Positions 54,848 through 62,531 of a stretch of DNA of 64,000 nucleotides are shown in pieces; the first letter of the stretch is position 1; each line of letters starts with the position of its first letter. The notes under the pieces were generated by a model, which saw nothing but the letters and a program-made list of their open reading frames with translations, was not told where the DNA came from and ran no database searches. The translations under genes were made by a program, and so were the position numbers. The stretch covers positions 19,067-83,066 of the forward strand of contig NZ_AQQX01000014.1 in assembly GCF_000768315.1 (NCBI RefSeq), written 5' to 3'. This DNA is from Pseudooceanicola atlanticus (GTDB lineage Bacteria; Pseudomonadota; Alphaproteobacteria; Rhodobacterales; Rhodobacteraceae).

Positions 54848-55647
54848 TCGGTCGTCTCTTTCGCGGTCTCGTGGGCCCGGGCCAGGCGCAGCTTGGCCTG
54901 GTGCACCTCCCGGTCCGTCTGGTCGGAGCGGTTCAGCGCCAGCATCTCGGCAATGATGGCGTCGGGTAGGCTGGGATTGGAATGGCGCACCGGGGTCAGT
55001 GCGTCCAGCGTCTTATGGTCCAGCCCGGCCAGCGTCAGCAGGCGCGCAGCGGGACCGAGCGGGTCGGTTCCGATCTCTTCGATGTGGTCAGTGCTGACGG
55101 GAACGCCGGTCTGGTCCGCGACCACGGCGGCGGTGGCCGCCAAGTCGGTTTCCGGTTCTATATCAGCGGTATAGCTGGCCAGATCGCCCCGGTAGCGCGA
55201 GGCGCGGACGTTTTGCGCATGGCAGGATTTCAACCATGGCCCGGATGCACGCAGGGTGAACCAGAATTCCATCTGGATGTCGGGGCTGACGGCGGCAGCG
55301 GTGTCGACAAGACAGGCCATGATCGCGGGCGCGGCGGCATAGCTGCGCAGGCCGTGGCGGCCGGGCATGTGGCCCGACAGATCCTCGGCCGAGATCACGA
55401 CGGGGCGCGGGTCGGCCAGTTCGAGCGTTTCGAACAACTGCGCAGCCTCGTAGGTGACAAGGCCCAGATCCAGCGCGTCACGACGGATCGAATAGGCGCG
55501 GGCGGCCTCGCAGAGTGGGGTCAGATCGTCCTTGAGGAACAGGCGGGTATGGTCCGACAGGCGGCCATTGTTGCGTCTGAGCGTGCGCTGTACAGAGCTT
55601 GTTCCGGTCTTGTGAAATCCCGCATGAACGAGCACCCGGCAGCTCAT
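54844..55647 (-). CDS. Sulfotransferase-like protein
   Basis: A 267-aa soluble protein. The N-terminal VLVHAGFHKTGTSSVQRTLR matches the 5'-phosphosulphate-binding loop of sulfotransferases (G-F-H-K-T-G-T-S). The region PVVISAEDLSGHMPG may hold the 3'-phosphate site, and the rest is divergent. The substrate is unknown. It lies one base downstream of rimM and overlaps trmD by four bases, an unexpected guest in a ribosome-biogenesis operon. Confidence 0.7.
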   Translation of the reverse strand: MSCRVLVHAGFHKTGTSSVQRTLRRNNGRLSDHTRLFLKDDLTPLCEAARAYSIRRDALDLGLVTYEAAQLFETLELADPRPVVISAEDLSGHMPGRHGLRSYAAAPAIMACLVDTAAAVSPDIQMEFWFTLRASGPWLKSCHAQNVRASRYRGDLASYTADIEPETDLAATAAVVADQTGVPVSTDHIEEIGTDPLGPAARLLTLAGLDHKTLDALTPVRHSNPSLPDAIIAEMLALNRSDQTDREVHQAKLRLARAHETAKETTE

Positions 55648-55648
55648 C

Positions 55649-56152
55649 TCAGAAGAGCCCCTCCGGCGGGTCGGCGACGATCCGGCCAGAGGCCAGGTCG
55701 ACGGTCGGCACGCAGGCCTTGGTGAAGGGCAGAAGCACCGTGGTCTTCAGCGCAGGCCCATGAATTTCCAGAAGATCTCCGGCACCGTGATCCATGACGC
55801 TGCGCACGATGCCCAGTTCGGTCCCGCCGGTGTCGTAGACCGTCAGTCCGATCAGGTCGGCATGGTAATATTCGTCATCTTCGGTGGCGGGCAGACGGTC
55901 GCGCGGGGCATAAAGCTGAAGCCCCTTGAGCGCGTCGGCCTCTTCCTTGGTGGAGATGCCGCCCAGCCGGGCGGCAAAGCCGTTCTTGATGGGGCGGGTC
56001 AGCGTGACGGTAAAGCTGCGCTGGCCGCTTTCGTCGGACAGGGGGCTGTAATCGGCGATGGCTTCGGCCTCGGCGCAGAAGCTTTTCAGCCGCACCTCGC
56101 CACGCACCCCGTAAGAGCCGGCAATGGCCCCGACACAGACCTGATCCGTCAT
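55649..56152 (-). CDS. rimM: 16S rRNA processing protein RimM
   Basis: A 167-aa RimM that binds uS19 and helps 30S head maturation. It begins [21 protein letters not shown] (shown as [18 protein letters not shown]), typical of the N-terminal domain. The C-terminal PRC-like domain has [22 protein letters not shown] and [15 protein letters not shown]. The start at 56152 follows AAGGGGAT. The small 44-aa gene lies 13 bp upstream, and the sulfotransferase-like gene one base downstream. Confidence 0.93.
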   Translation of the reverse strand: MTDQVCVGAIAGSYGVRGEVRLKSFCAEAEAIADYSPLSDESGQRSFTVTLTRPIKNGFAARLGGISTKEEADALKGLQLYAPRDRLPATEDDEYYHADLIGLTVYDTGGTELGIVRSVMDHGAGDLLEIHGPALKTTVLLPFTKACVPTVDLASGRIVADPPEGLF

Positions 56153-56165
56153 CACGATCCCCTTG

Positions 56166-56300
56166 CTACCTGCAGACGATATCCTGCAGAACCCCTGCTT
56201 TTTCCACACAATTTTCCGCCGCGCGTTCGCGTTCCCACATGATGCCGGCGCCGAAAGCGATGGCGATCAGGATCAGCGTGCGGACCGGTCGGAACAGCAT
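56166..56300 (-). CDS. 44-aa small membrane-anchored protein
   Basis: A short open frame between rpsP and rimM, starting [20 protein letters not shown] and ending IVCR. One hydrophobic helix (about 8-21) is preceded by two arginines and followed by charged [11 protein letters not shown]. Two cysteines (residues 31 and 43) face outward. The layout of a helix, a W-E-R motif, Cys, and a terminal C-R reminds me of small conserved Rhodobacteraceae proteins. It is too short for default gene finders. The ribosome site is weak (GGGTGATCC). Confidence 0.6.
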   Translation of the reverse strand: MLFRPVRTLILIAIAFGAGIMWERERAAENCVEKAGVLQDIVCR

Positions 56301-56368
56301 GGATCACCCGCAGGGCATGCCCGATCCGGCCCGGGACGAACCCGGCGCCGGACAGGGTAAAGCGCTGA

Positions 56369-56752
56369 TTATTCGGCGCTTTCTTCGGCCGGTGCAGCAG
56401 CGGCTTCGGCAGCTTCGGCTTCCTTGGCGGCCTTGGCTTCGGCGCGCTCCTGAGCGGCTTTGCCCGGGGTGCCCTTCTTGGGGTTGTTACGCTCTTTTTT
56501 CGCAACGACGCCAGCGGCTTCGAGGAAGCGGGAGATACGGTCGGTGGGCTGGGCGCCCTGGTCGAGCCAGAACTGGATACGCTCCATGTCCATTTTCACG
56601 CGGTCTTCCGAATCCTTCGGCAGCAGCGGGTTGTAGGTGCCCAGCTTCTCGATGAAGCGGCCGTCGCGGGGCATGCGGGAATCCGCGGCAACGATGCGAT
56701 AGAAGGGGCGCTTTTTGGAGCCGCCGCGGGCGAGACGGATTTTCATAGCCAT
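56369..56752 (-). CDS. rpsP: 30S ribosomal protein bS16
   Basis: A 127-aa S16. It starts [20 protein letters not shown], with [22 protein letters not shown] (shown as [19 protein letters not shown]) and LDQGAQPTD. The C-terminal 40 residues are Ala/Glu/Lys-rich, as is common in Alphaproteobacteria. AAGGAG lies eight bases before the ATG at 56752. Confidence 0.97.
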   Translation of the reverse strand: MAMKIRLARGGSKKRPFYRIVAADSRMPRDGRFIEKLGTYNPLLPKDSEDRVKMDMERIQFWLDQGAQPTDRISRFLEAAGVVAKKERNNPKKGTPGKAAQERAEAKAAKEAEAAEAAAAPAEESAE

Positions 56753-56800
56753 TGTGTTTTCTCCTTTGAATGGCGTGGTTTAGGCGCGGTTTTTCCCGGC

Positions 56801-57097
56801 CTACATCTGGTGTTTCTGGTGATGCCTGATGACTTCGGCGATGATGAAGTTCAGGAATTCCTTGGCAAAATCCGGGTCGAGATCGGCCTGGACCGCCAGG
56901 TCTTCGAGGCGCGCGATCTGCGCGGCCTCGCGGGACGGGTCGGAGGGCGGAAGGTCGTGTTCGGCCTTCAGCTTGCCGACCGCCTGGGTGTGCTTGAACC
57001 GCTCACCCAAGGTGTAGACGAGGATCGCATCGAGCCGGTCGATGCTTTCGCGGTGCCCCTTGAGGAGCTCTGCGGCGCGGGCAACGGCATCGGTCAT
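56801..57097 (-). CDS. Chorismate mutase (AroQ type)
   Basis: A 98-aa all-helical chorismate mutase domain. Visible are the first helix RESIDRLDAILVYTLGERF, the active-site helix VGKLKAEHDLPPSDPSREA, and LDPDFAKEFLNFIIAEVIRHH (shown as AKEFLNFIIAEVIRHH). It converts chorismate to prephenate for Phe and Tyr. The start is at 57097 (MTDAVARAAELL). It follows the GNAT array after a 96-bp gap containing the second 11-bp repeat element, and lies 48 bp ahead of rpsP. Confidence 0.88.
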   Translation of the reverse strand: MTDAVARAAELLKGHRESIDRLDAILVYTLGERFKHTQAVGKLKAEHDLPPSDPSREAAQIARLEDLAVQADLDPDFAKEFLNFIIAEVIRHHQKHQM

Positions 57098-57126
57098 GTG
57101 CGGTCCTTTCGGGGGCAAAAAGCGGC

Positions 57127-57165
57127 GTCGGTATCGCGTCGGTACAACGTCGGTATCACGTCGGT
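57127..57165. repeat. Four GTCGGT units at exact 11-bp period (copy 2)
   Basis: GTCGGT occurs at 57127, 57138, 57149 and 57160, with spacers ATCGC, ACAAC and ATCAC. Over the 42 bases from the first unit through the following GCG, 35 match copy 1 (24853). Both copies continue into GCGNNN...GCCGCGG. Here the element lies between the last GNAT of the array (28 nt behind its stop) and the chorismate mutase start (29 bp ahead of it). Confidence 0.9.
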
Positions 57166-57193
57166 GCGCGCGCCGCGGCAGATCGGGGATGCG

Positions 57194-57799
57194 TCAGTCA
57201 ATGGCGTATCCCTTCGGCTTGAAGAGCGGATCGTAATAGGAGCGGATCTCGAGCTCGATCCCGTCGGCGATCTGGCTGCTGCGCAGATCGGCCGGAGAGG
57301 GGTGGCGATAGCAGACATCATGCCCATCCACCGTCGGGGCCGCGTTGTCCTTGACCGCGCCCAGCCGTTCGGCCAGTCGCACGGAATCGAGGTTCTTGGG
57401 GTCGAGGTAGCTGACCGCGCCCTCCCATCCGAGGGTGTTGTAGAAATAGCCGCGCGCCGCATGGGTCGCCTCGAGTGCGTAGCCGTGCCCGGCGGTTTCG
57501 GGCCAGATGATCCAGGCGATTTCCGCCTCGGGCCATTGCGCGGGTTTCCAGCCGCCGGCCATGCCCAGCGTCTCGTCGGTCTTGCGGTCGTGGATCATCC
57601 ACATCCCGTAGCCCCGGATCTGCCAATGGCCGATTTCCGCGGCATAGAGCATCCAGGTCTCGTAGGCATTGAGCGGCCCGCCCATGAACCGCGACCGGTA
57701 GGATGCAAAAGTGTGCCGGAAACTCGGGTAATCCCCGGGCTCCGGTCCACGCATCACCAGGCGTTCGGTTTCGATGACGGGGATCGCTGTTTCAGGCAT
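57194..57799 (-). CDS. GNAT acetyltransferase, array member 6 (RimJ/RimL-like)
   Basis: A 201-aa GNAT_3 protein, the last of six paralogues. It shows VIETERLVMRGPEPGD, IGHWQIRGYGMWMIHD, WPEAEIAWIIW, the CoA loop ETAGHGYALEA, VSYLDPKNLDSVRLAERLGA (20 residues, shown as LDPKNLDSVRLAERLGA) and CYRHP. It carries about 25 extra C-terminal residues (RSSQIADGIELEIRSYYDP) absent from the other members. It overlaps member 5 by 8 bp. The 11-bp repeat element lies just behind its stop. Substrate unknown. Confidence 0.87.
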   Translation of the reverse strand: MPETAIPVIETERLVMRGPEPGDYPSFRHTFASYRSRFMGGPLNAYETWMLYAAEIGHWQIRGYGMWMIHDRKTDETLGMAGGWKPAQWPEAEIAWIIWPETAGHGYALEATHAARGYFYNTLGWEGAVSYLDPKNLDSVRLAERLGAVKDNAAPTVDGHDVCYRHPSPADLRSSQIADGIELEIRSYYDPLFKPKGYAID

Positions 57800-58328
57800 C
57801 GTCGATCCCGGATTTCTTGGGGTCTGCGTGACGCCATGCGGCGATCGGGCCGAATTCGGGGATCTCGACATCGCCGATATGTTCCGCGCCCATCCGTTCG
57901 ACCATCTTGACGAGCGGTTGATGTTCGGGCCGCAGAAGCGAGATCGGGCGACGGATTCCGAAATGCTCGGCCGCGGCGTTGCGACAGCCCTGTATCGCCT
58001 CGGTGGCGATACCCTGGCCGGAATACTGGTCATAGATCACCCAGACCAATTCCGGTTCGGGCCAGCCATCGGGCTGGGACAGGCCGGCAATACCCAGTTG
58101 GGCGCCGGTTTCCCGGTCGAGAATGATCCAAAGACCGAAGCCGCGCAGATGCCAGTGACCGACGCCGGCGCACAGCGCCTCCCACGAGGCGGAGCGGGGA
58201 CGCGGGCCGCCAACATAGCGCGATGCATCGGAGGAGAAGTAGCGATCCAGCTCATCAAGGTCGTCGGGAACGCCGACACGCAGGTACAGACGATCGGTTT
58301 GGATCTCGGGGAACAGGGATTTTGCCAT
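57792..58328 (-). CDS. GNAT acetyltransferase, array member 5
   Basis: A 178-aa GNAT_3 protein with EIQTDRLYLRVGVPDD, VGHWHLRGFGLWIILD, GWPEPELVWVIYD, CoA loop QYSGQGIATEA and KMVERMGAEHIG. It lacks the family DPxN loop (here RPEHQP). I start at 58328, with AAAAGGAT upstream and the domain beginning at the usual distance. An in-frame ATG at 58427 shares one base with the stop of member 4 (TGATG) and has GGAGGG upstream; it would add a 33-residue Arg-rich leader (MNNHDHAIKAGWLRR). Confidence 0.83.
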   Translation of the reverse strand: MAKSLFPEIQTDRLYLRVGVPDDLDELDRYFSSDASRYVGGPRPRSASWEALCAGVGHWHLRGFGLWIILDRETGAQLGIAGLSQPDGWPEPELVWVIYDQYSGQGIATEAIQGCRNAAAEHFGIRRPISLLRPEHQPLVKMVERMGAEHIGDVEIPEFGPIAAWRHADPKKSGIDDA

Positions 58329-58426
58329 GGCTTTGATCCTTTTCGGTCGAGCCGGTTTTCCGCGAGAAGCGGGCCGCACGAGACGGCGGAGCCAACCGGC
58401 TTTGATTGCGTGATCGTGATTGTTCA

Positions 58427-58927
58427 TCAACCGGCCCTCCGGTGACGATAGACCACATCCTGCGGATCGTAACGCGCGGCCTGCGCATCCTGAACCGCGC
58501 CGAGCCGTTCGGCCAGGGCGATGGAGCGGGTGTTTTCCGGGTCGATATAGCTGACCAGCGGGGCGCCGGGATCGTTGGCAAAGGCCCAGTCCCGCGCGAG
58601 GCTGGCCCCGGCAAAGGCAAGGCCGCGCCCTTCGAACCCGTCGAAGAGGATCCAGCCCAGTTCGCGTTCGGGGAAATGCGGCGGCTGCGTCACGGCGACC
58701 TGACCCGCGAGCCGCCCGTCGGGCGTCTCGACGGCCCACCCGCCCTGACCGACAAGCGTCCAGCTTCCGACTTCGGATGCGAAACCGTACCAGAGCTGGG
58801 TCCGTGAGGACGGCCCGTCGACATAGGCCGCGCGGTCGGATTGGAAGAAGGTCCAGAACGCCTCCATATCCTCGATCCGGTGCGGGCGCAGGGTGACAAC
58901 GTCGGAGCGCAAGGTCGGGGCCGTCAT
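58427..58927 (-). CDS. GNAT acetyltransferase, array member 4
   Basis: A 166-aa GNAT_3 protein, the shortest of the array. It has VVTLRPHRIEDMEAF, VGSWTLVGQGGWAVE, HFPERELGWILFDGFEGRGLAF (shown as ERELGWILFDGFEGRGLAF) and YIDPENTRSIALAERLGAVQD (shown as DPENTRSIALAERLGAVQD), ending VVYRHRRAG. Its WPEPE motif is changed to FPERE. It overlaps member 3 by four bases and its stop is joined to a start codon on the other side (TGATG). Confidence 0.87.
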   Translation of the reverse strand: MTAPTLRSDVVTLRPHRIEDMEAFWTFFQSDRAAYVDGPSSRTQLWYGFASEVGSWTLVGQGGWAVETPDGRLAGQVAVTQPPHFPERELGWILFDGFEGRGLAFAGASLARDWAFANDPGAPLVSYIDPENTRSIALAERLGAVQDAQAARYDPQDVVYRHRRAG

Positions 58928-59481
58928 GCCGCACCCCCGATCGCCGAAGGGTGGCGGTAGATCAGGCAGGGTTCATCCAGCAGGAAGGTCGCCCTTTCCT
59001 CGACCGCGCCAAGCCGTTCGGCCAGGGCGCGGGAGCGGCGGTTTTCCGGGTGGATCTGGCTGATGAGCCGGTCGAGGCCCAGCTGGTGCGCGGCACAGGA
59101 CCGGATCGCGATCGCGGCCTCGTGGACCAGGCCGCGGCCCTCGCCCGTCGCAAAGGCGTGCCAGCCGATTTCCGGTTCGGGCCAGCCCAGGTGGTTCAGG
59201 ATGCCGACGCGGCCGACGGTCTGGCCGGTTTCCTTTTCCTCGAGGATCCAGAAGCCGTAGCCATGCCACATCCAATGCCCGATGGAGCGCATGAAGCCGT
59301 TCCAGACCTCGAACTCGTTAGCCGCCGCGCCGCCGACAAAGCGGGTGCGTTCGGCATCCATGGCAAAGTCGCGGATGGCGTCGAAATCACGGCCTTCGGG
59401 GCCGCGCAGGATCAGCCGTTCGGTCTCCAGCCGGGGCACGGGGATCGTCAGGACGGGGATATCGCGGGGCAGGGCGGTCAT
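58924..59481 (-). CDS. GNAT acetyltransferase, array member 3
   Basis: A 185-aa GNAT_3 protein with RLETERLILRGPEGRD, IGHWMWHGYGFWILEE, GWPEPEIGWHAF, CoA loop TGEGRGLVHEAA, and IHPENRRSRALAERLGAVEE (20 residues, shown as HPENRRSRALAERLGAV), ending LIYRHPSAI. Overlaps members 2 and 4 by four bases on each side (ATGA), so it is probably translated by re-initiation. Confidence 0.88.
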   Translation of the reverse strand: MTALPRDIPVLTIPVPRLETERLILRGPEGRDFDAIRDFAMDAERTRFVGGAAANEFEVWNGFMRSIGHWMWHGYGFWILEEKETGQTVGRVGILNHLGWPEPEIGWHAFATGEGRGLVHEAAIAIRSCAAHQLGLDRLISQIHPENRRSRALAERLGAVEERATFLLDEPCLIYRHPSAIGGAA

Positions 59482-60020
59482 GCGTAAGCCTCCGCCCCGC
59501 CATTGACGAGCTCATCCGGGGCCGGGTGGCGGTAGATGTGCAGGTGGCCGAGCTTGGCATGGGTGAATTCACCCGAGAGCCGGGCGCCCAGGCGCAGCGC
59601 GACGCGGGCGGACCCCTCGTTGCCCGGTGCCACCAGCGAGATCGCGGTGGACCAGCCAAGGATGTCATAGGCATAGGCGCGCGCGGTCTGCGCCGCCTCG
59701 GTCGCGTAGCCCTTGCCTTCGAAGCCGTCGAAGAGATCCCAGCCGATTTCCGGTTCGGGCCAGCCCTCGGGCGCCCAGAGCCCGACCATGCCGATTGTCG
59801 CGCCGGTGGCGGTTTCGGTGACGATCCAGCGGCCGAAGCCCTTGAGCGTCCAGTGGCCGATTTCGGTGGCCAGCTGCCGCCACGCCAGGTCGCGGGTCAG
59901 CGGGCCGCCGACAAAGGCCGACCGGTCCGAGGCATAGAACTGCGCGAGCGCGTCCACGTCACGGGCATCGGCACCGCGCAGGGTCAGGCGTTCGGAGGTG
60001 AGGACGGGGATATCGGTCAT
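59478..60020 (-). CDS. GNAT acetyltransferase, array member 2
   Basis: A 180-aa GNAT_3 protein with VLTSERLTLRGADARD, IGHWTLKGFGRWIVTE, GWPEPEIGWDLFDGFEGKGYATEA (shown as PEPEIGWDLFDGFEGKGYA), and ARVALRLGARLSGEF, ending IYRHPAPDEL. It lacks the DPxN loop (here APGNEG). It overlaps members 1 and 3 by four bases each. The closest relatives in the window by eye are members 1 and 3. Confidence 0.88.
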   Translation of the reverse strand: MTDIPVLTSERLTLRGADARDVDALAQFYASDRSAFVGGPLTRDLAWRQLATEIGHWTLKGFGRWIVTETATGATIGMVGLWAPEGWPEPEIGWDLFDGFEGKGYATEAAQTARAYAYDILGWSTAISLVAPGNEGSARVALRLGARLSGEFTHAKLGHLHIYRHPAPDELVNGGAEAYA

Positions 60021-60571
60021 GCCCAGCCCTCAAGCAGTTTGCGGCCGGCGGCGGTACGCGGCACGTGGCGCCAGATGCGGAAATCGCCGGCCATGTCGTG
60101 GTGGAACATGCCCTCGGGCCGGGCGCCCAGCCGCTCCACCAGCTTGACCGAGGCCGCGTTGTCCGGGTCCACCAGCGAAATCACCGACGGCCATTTGCGA
60201 TCGGTGAAGAGCCAGTCGAGCACACCGCGCGCGGCCTCCTGCGCGAGGCCCAGGCCCTCTGCACCTTCGGTGAGGTTCCACGACAATTCGGGTTCCGGCC
60301 AGCCCTTGGGGAACCACGGCCCGACCAGCCCGTAGGCGGCGCCGGTCTTCTTGTCGGTGACGGCGAACATGCCGTAATCGCGCAGGTGCCAGTGGCCGAT
60401 GATGGTCGCGACGGACCACCAGGTGGCCTCTTCATCCGGGTAATTGTCGAGGAATCGCGGCGCGCCCGGCATCAGGAATGCCCCCACGGCGTCGAAATCC
60501 GGCCCCGCGGGGGAGACCAGACGCAGACGCTCGGTCTCGATGACCGGGAAGGGGGGCGCCACAGAGATCAT
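60017..60571 (-). CDS. GNAT acetyltransferase, array member 1 (directly behind ffh)
   Basis: A 184-aa GNAT_3 protein with VIETERLRLVSPAGPD, IGHWHLRDYGMFAVTD, GWPEPELSWNLTEGAEGLGLAQEA (shown as PEPELSWNLTEGAEGLGLA), SLVDPDNAASVKLVERLGA, and RIWRHVPRTAAGRKLL. Its start overlaps the ffh stop by four bases, so its synthesis depends on ffh translation. RimJ/RimL relatives acetylate N-termini of ribosomal proteins, which would suit the location, but others act on small amines or antibiotics. Confidence 0.88.
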   Translation of the reverse strand: MISVAPPFPVIETERLRLVSPAGPDFDAVGAFLMPGAPRFLDNYPDEEATWWSVATIIGHWHLRDYGMFAVTDKKTGAAYGLVGPWFPKGWPEPELSWNLTEGAEGLGLAQEAARGVLDWLFTDRKWPSVISLVDPDNAASVKLVERLGARPEGMFHHDMAGDFRIWRHVPRTAAGRKLLEGWA

Positions 60572-62091
60572 TTCTTCTTGCCGAATCCAGACAGGCCGGG
60601 GGGCAAGGCGCCGCCGCCGAGACCGGGCAGACCGCCCTTGCCCATGCCACCCATGCCGCCGGGCATCTGGCCCATCTGCTTGGCCGCCTGTTCCAGCGCC
60701 TTGGGATCCATCTGCGAGGGGTCCATGCCTTCGGGCATGCCGCCGCCCTTGCCGAACATGCCCTTCATGGCCTGTTTCAGCATGCCGCCCTTGCCCATCT
60801 TCTTCATCATGTCGGCCATCTGCCGGTGCATCTTGAGAAGCTTGTTGAGCTCCGACACTTCGAGGCCGGCGCCCTTGGCGATCCGCTTCTTGCGGCTGGC
60901 CTGGAGGATCTGCGGGTTGGCGCGTTCCAGCTTGGTCATGGACTGAATCAGGGCGATCTGACGGCGCAGGATGCCGTCGTCGAACCCGGCGCCTTCCATC
61001 TGCTTGGCCATCTTGCCCATGCCGGGCATCATGCCCATGAGGCCTTCCATGCCGCCCATCTTGAGCATCTGTTCCAGCTGCATCTTCAGGTCGTTCATGT
61101 TGAACCGGCCCTTCTGGAACCGCTTCATCATCTTCTCGGCCTGTTCGGCCTCGATCGTTTCCTGGGCCTTTTCGACCAGCGCGACGATGTCGCCCATGCC
61201 GAGGATACGCCCGGCGATGCGGTCCGGCTCGAAGGTTTCGAGCGCGTCCATCTTTTCGCCAAGGCCGACGAACTTGATCGGCTTGCCGGTGACGGCGCGC
61301 ATCGACAGGGCGGCGCCGCCGCGGCCGTCACCATCCATCCGGGTCAGCACGACGCCCGAAACACCGATCTTGTCGTCGAACTCGGTCGCGACGTTGACGG
61401 CGTCCTGGCCGGTCAGACCGTCGACCACCAGCAGGGTTTCGCGCGGATTGGCCACGTCGCGGACGGCGGCGGCCTGGGCGATCAGCTCCTGGTCGATATG
61501 CAGGCGGCCCGCGGTGTCCAGCATGTAGACGTCGTAACCGCCCATCGACGCCTGGGTCTTGGCCCGCTTGGCGATGGTCACCGGATCCTCGCCCTTGACG
61601 ATCGGCAGGGTATCCACGCCGATCTGGGTGCCGAGGATCTGCAGCTGTTCCATGGCGGCAGGGCGGTTCACGTCGAGCGAGGCCATCAGGACCTTCTTGC
61701 CCTCGCGATCCTTCAGCCGCTTGGCCAGCTTTGCGGTGGTCGTCGTCTTGCCCGACCCCTGCAGACCGACCATCAGGATCGGCGCGGGCGGGTTGTCGAT
61801 GCGCAGCTTGCCGGGCTCTTCGGTATCGCCCGCCAGGACATGGACCAGTTCGTCATGGACGATTTTGACCACCTGCTGGCCCGGGGTGATGGACCGCGTC
61901 ACCGCCTGGCCCGTCGCCTTGTCCTGCACGGCCTTGACGAAATCGCGCGCCACCGGCAGCGACACGTCCGCCTCGAGCAGGGCGACCCGAACCTCGCGCA
62001 GGGCGGTCTTCACGTCCTCGTCGGACAGAGAGCCCTGCTTCGTCAGCCGGTCGAAGACGCCAGAGAGGCGGTCGGAAAGATTTTCAAACAT
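60568..62091 (-). CDS. ffh: Signal recognition particle GTPase Ffh
   Basis: A 507-aa SRP54 protein. The N domain begins MFENLSDRLSGVFDRLTKQG. The GTPase has Walker A GLQGSGKTTTTAKLA at 109-123, then MLDTAGRLHID, TRMDGDGRGGAALS and GLGEKMDALE. The C-terminal M domain and tail are very Met/Gly-rich (MLKMGGMEGLMGMMPGMGKM, 20 residues). The signal-sequence groove sits in this M domain. AAGGAGG precedes the start at 62091. It heads the chain of six GNATs, chorismate mutase, rpsP and the rest. Confidence 0.96.
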   Translation of the reverse strand: MFENLSDRLSGVFDRLTKQGSLSDEDVKTALREVRVALLEADVSLPVARDFVKAVQDKATGQAVTRSITPGQQVVKIVHDELVHVLAGDTEEPGKLRIDNPPAPILMVGLQGSGKTTTTAKLAKRLKDREGKKVLMASLDVNRPAAMEQLQILGTQIGVDTLPIVKGEDPVTIAKRAKTQASMGGYDVYMLDTAGRLHIDQELIAQAAAVRDVANPRETLLVVDGLTGQDAVNVATEFDDKIGVSGVVLTRMDGDGRGGAALSMRAVTGKPIKFVGLGEKMDALETFEPDRIAGRILGMGDIVALVEKAQETIEAEQAEKMMKRFQKGRFNMNDLKMQLEQMLKMGGMEGLMGMMPGMGKMAKQMEGAGFDDGILRRQIALIQSMTKLERANPQILQASRKKRIAKGAGLEVSELNKLLKMHRQMADMMKKMGKGGMLKQAMKGMFGKGGGMPEGMDPSQMDPKALEQAAKQMGQMPGGMGGMGKGGLPGLGGGALPPGLSGFGKKK

Positions 62092-62531
62092 GCCCCGGCC
62101 CTCCTTAGGCCTCCAGGTCTCAGACAATGTCCCCGATGTGGGCGGGAACGGCGATGGAAACAACCCGATCGGCGCATAGGCCAAGGGCACCAGTGGGCGC
62201 GACGCGCTGACTGGTGGCGATCCCTGCAACAAAGGCAACGGGACCGGAATCATCATGGACTCCGGGTATTGAGGCGCCGTTTATGCCCAAAGGCCCAACC
62301 TGTCAAGGAAAGCAGGCCCAGCAGGTCGATCAGCGTGGTCGAGTCTGGCGAAGCCTTGCACTGACTTCAGCCACAGAGGGACTGGCGTCAGGCAGTTCAA
62401 GACCCGCCCGTGTTTGCAAAAGGATCCGATAAATATCCAAAGGGGTTCTTCTCGGCAAACGTGCTCGTCGCGAGTGTTGCCTATTGGGCGTCAACGCTGA
62501 CCCTTTCGCAGTATTTGATGCGATCAGGCTA
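62092..62531. other. 440-bp gene-free stretch upstream of ffh
   Basis: I see no supported gene in this stretch. Short open frames (for example 62330-62629 minus, 62410-62601 plus) lack family features and ribosome sites. It contains a putative ffh promoter (listed separately). The right half looks less GC-rich than the surrounding coding DNA and adjoins the disrupted GGT-like gene. Confidence 0.5.
62280..62306 (-). promoter_or_regulatory. Putative sigma-70 promoter upstream of ffh
   Basis: On the minus strand, TTGACA (complement of 62301-62306, a perfect -35) is followed by a -10-like CATAAA (complement of 62280-62285) with a short 15-bp spacer. The offset TAAACG gives a 17-bp spacer. It would leave a leader of about 180 nt before ffh. 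Confidence 0.35.

Noticed and set aside
60826..62364. A 512-codon plus-strand open frame opposite ffh
   Set aside because: This is a shadow of ffh, His/Leu-rich without recognisable domains, whereas ffh on the other strand has all SRP54 motifs.
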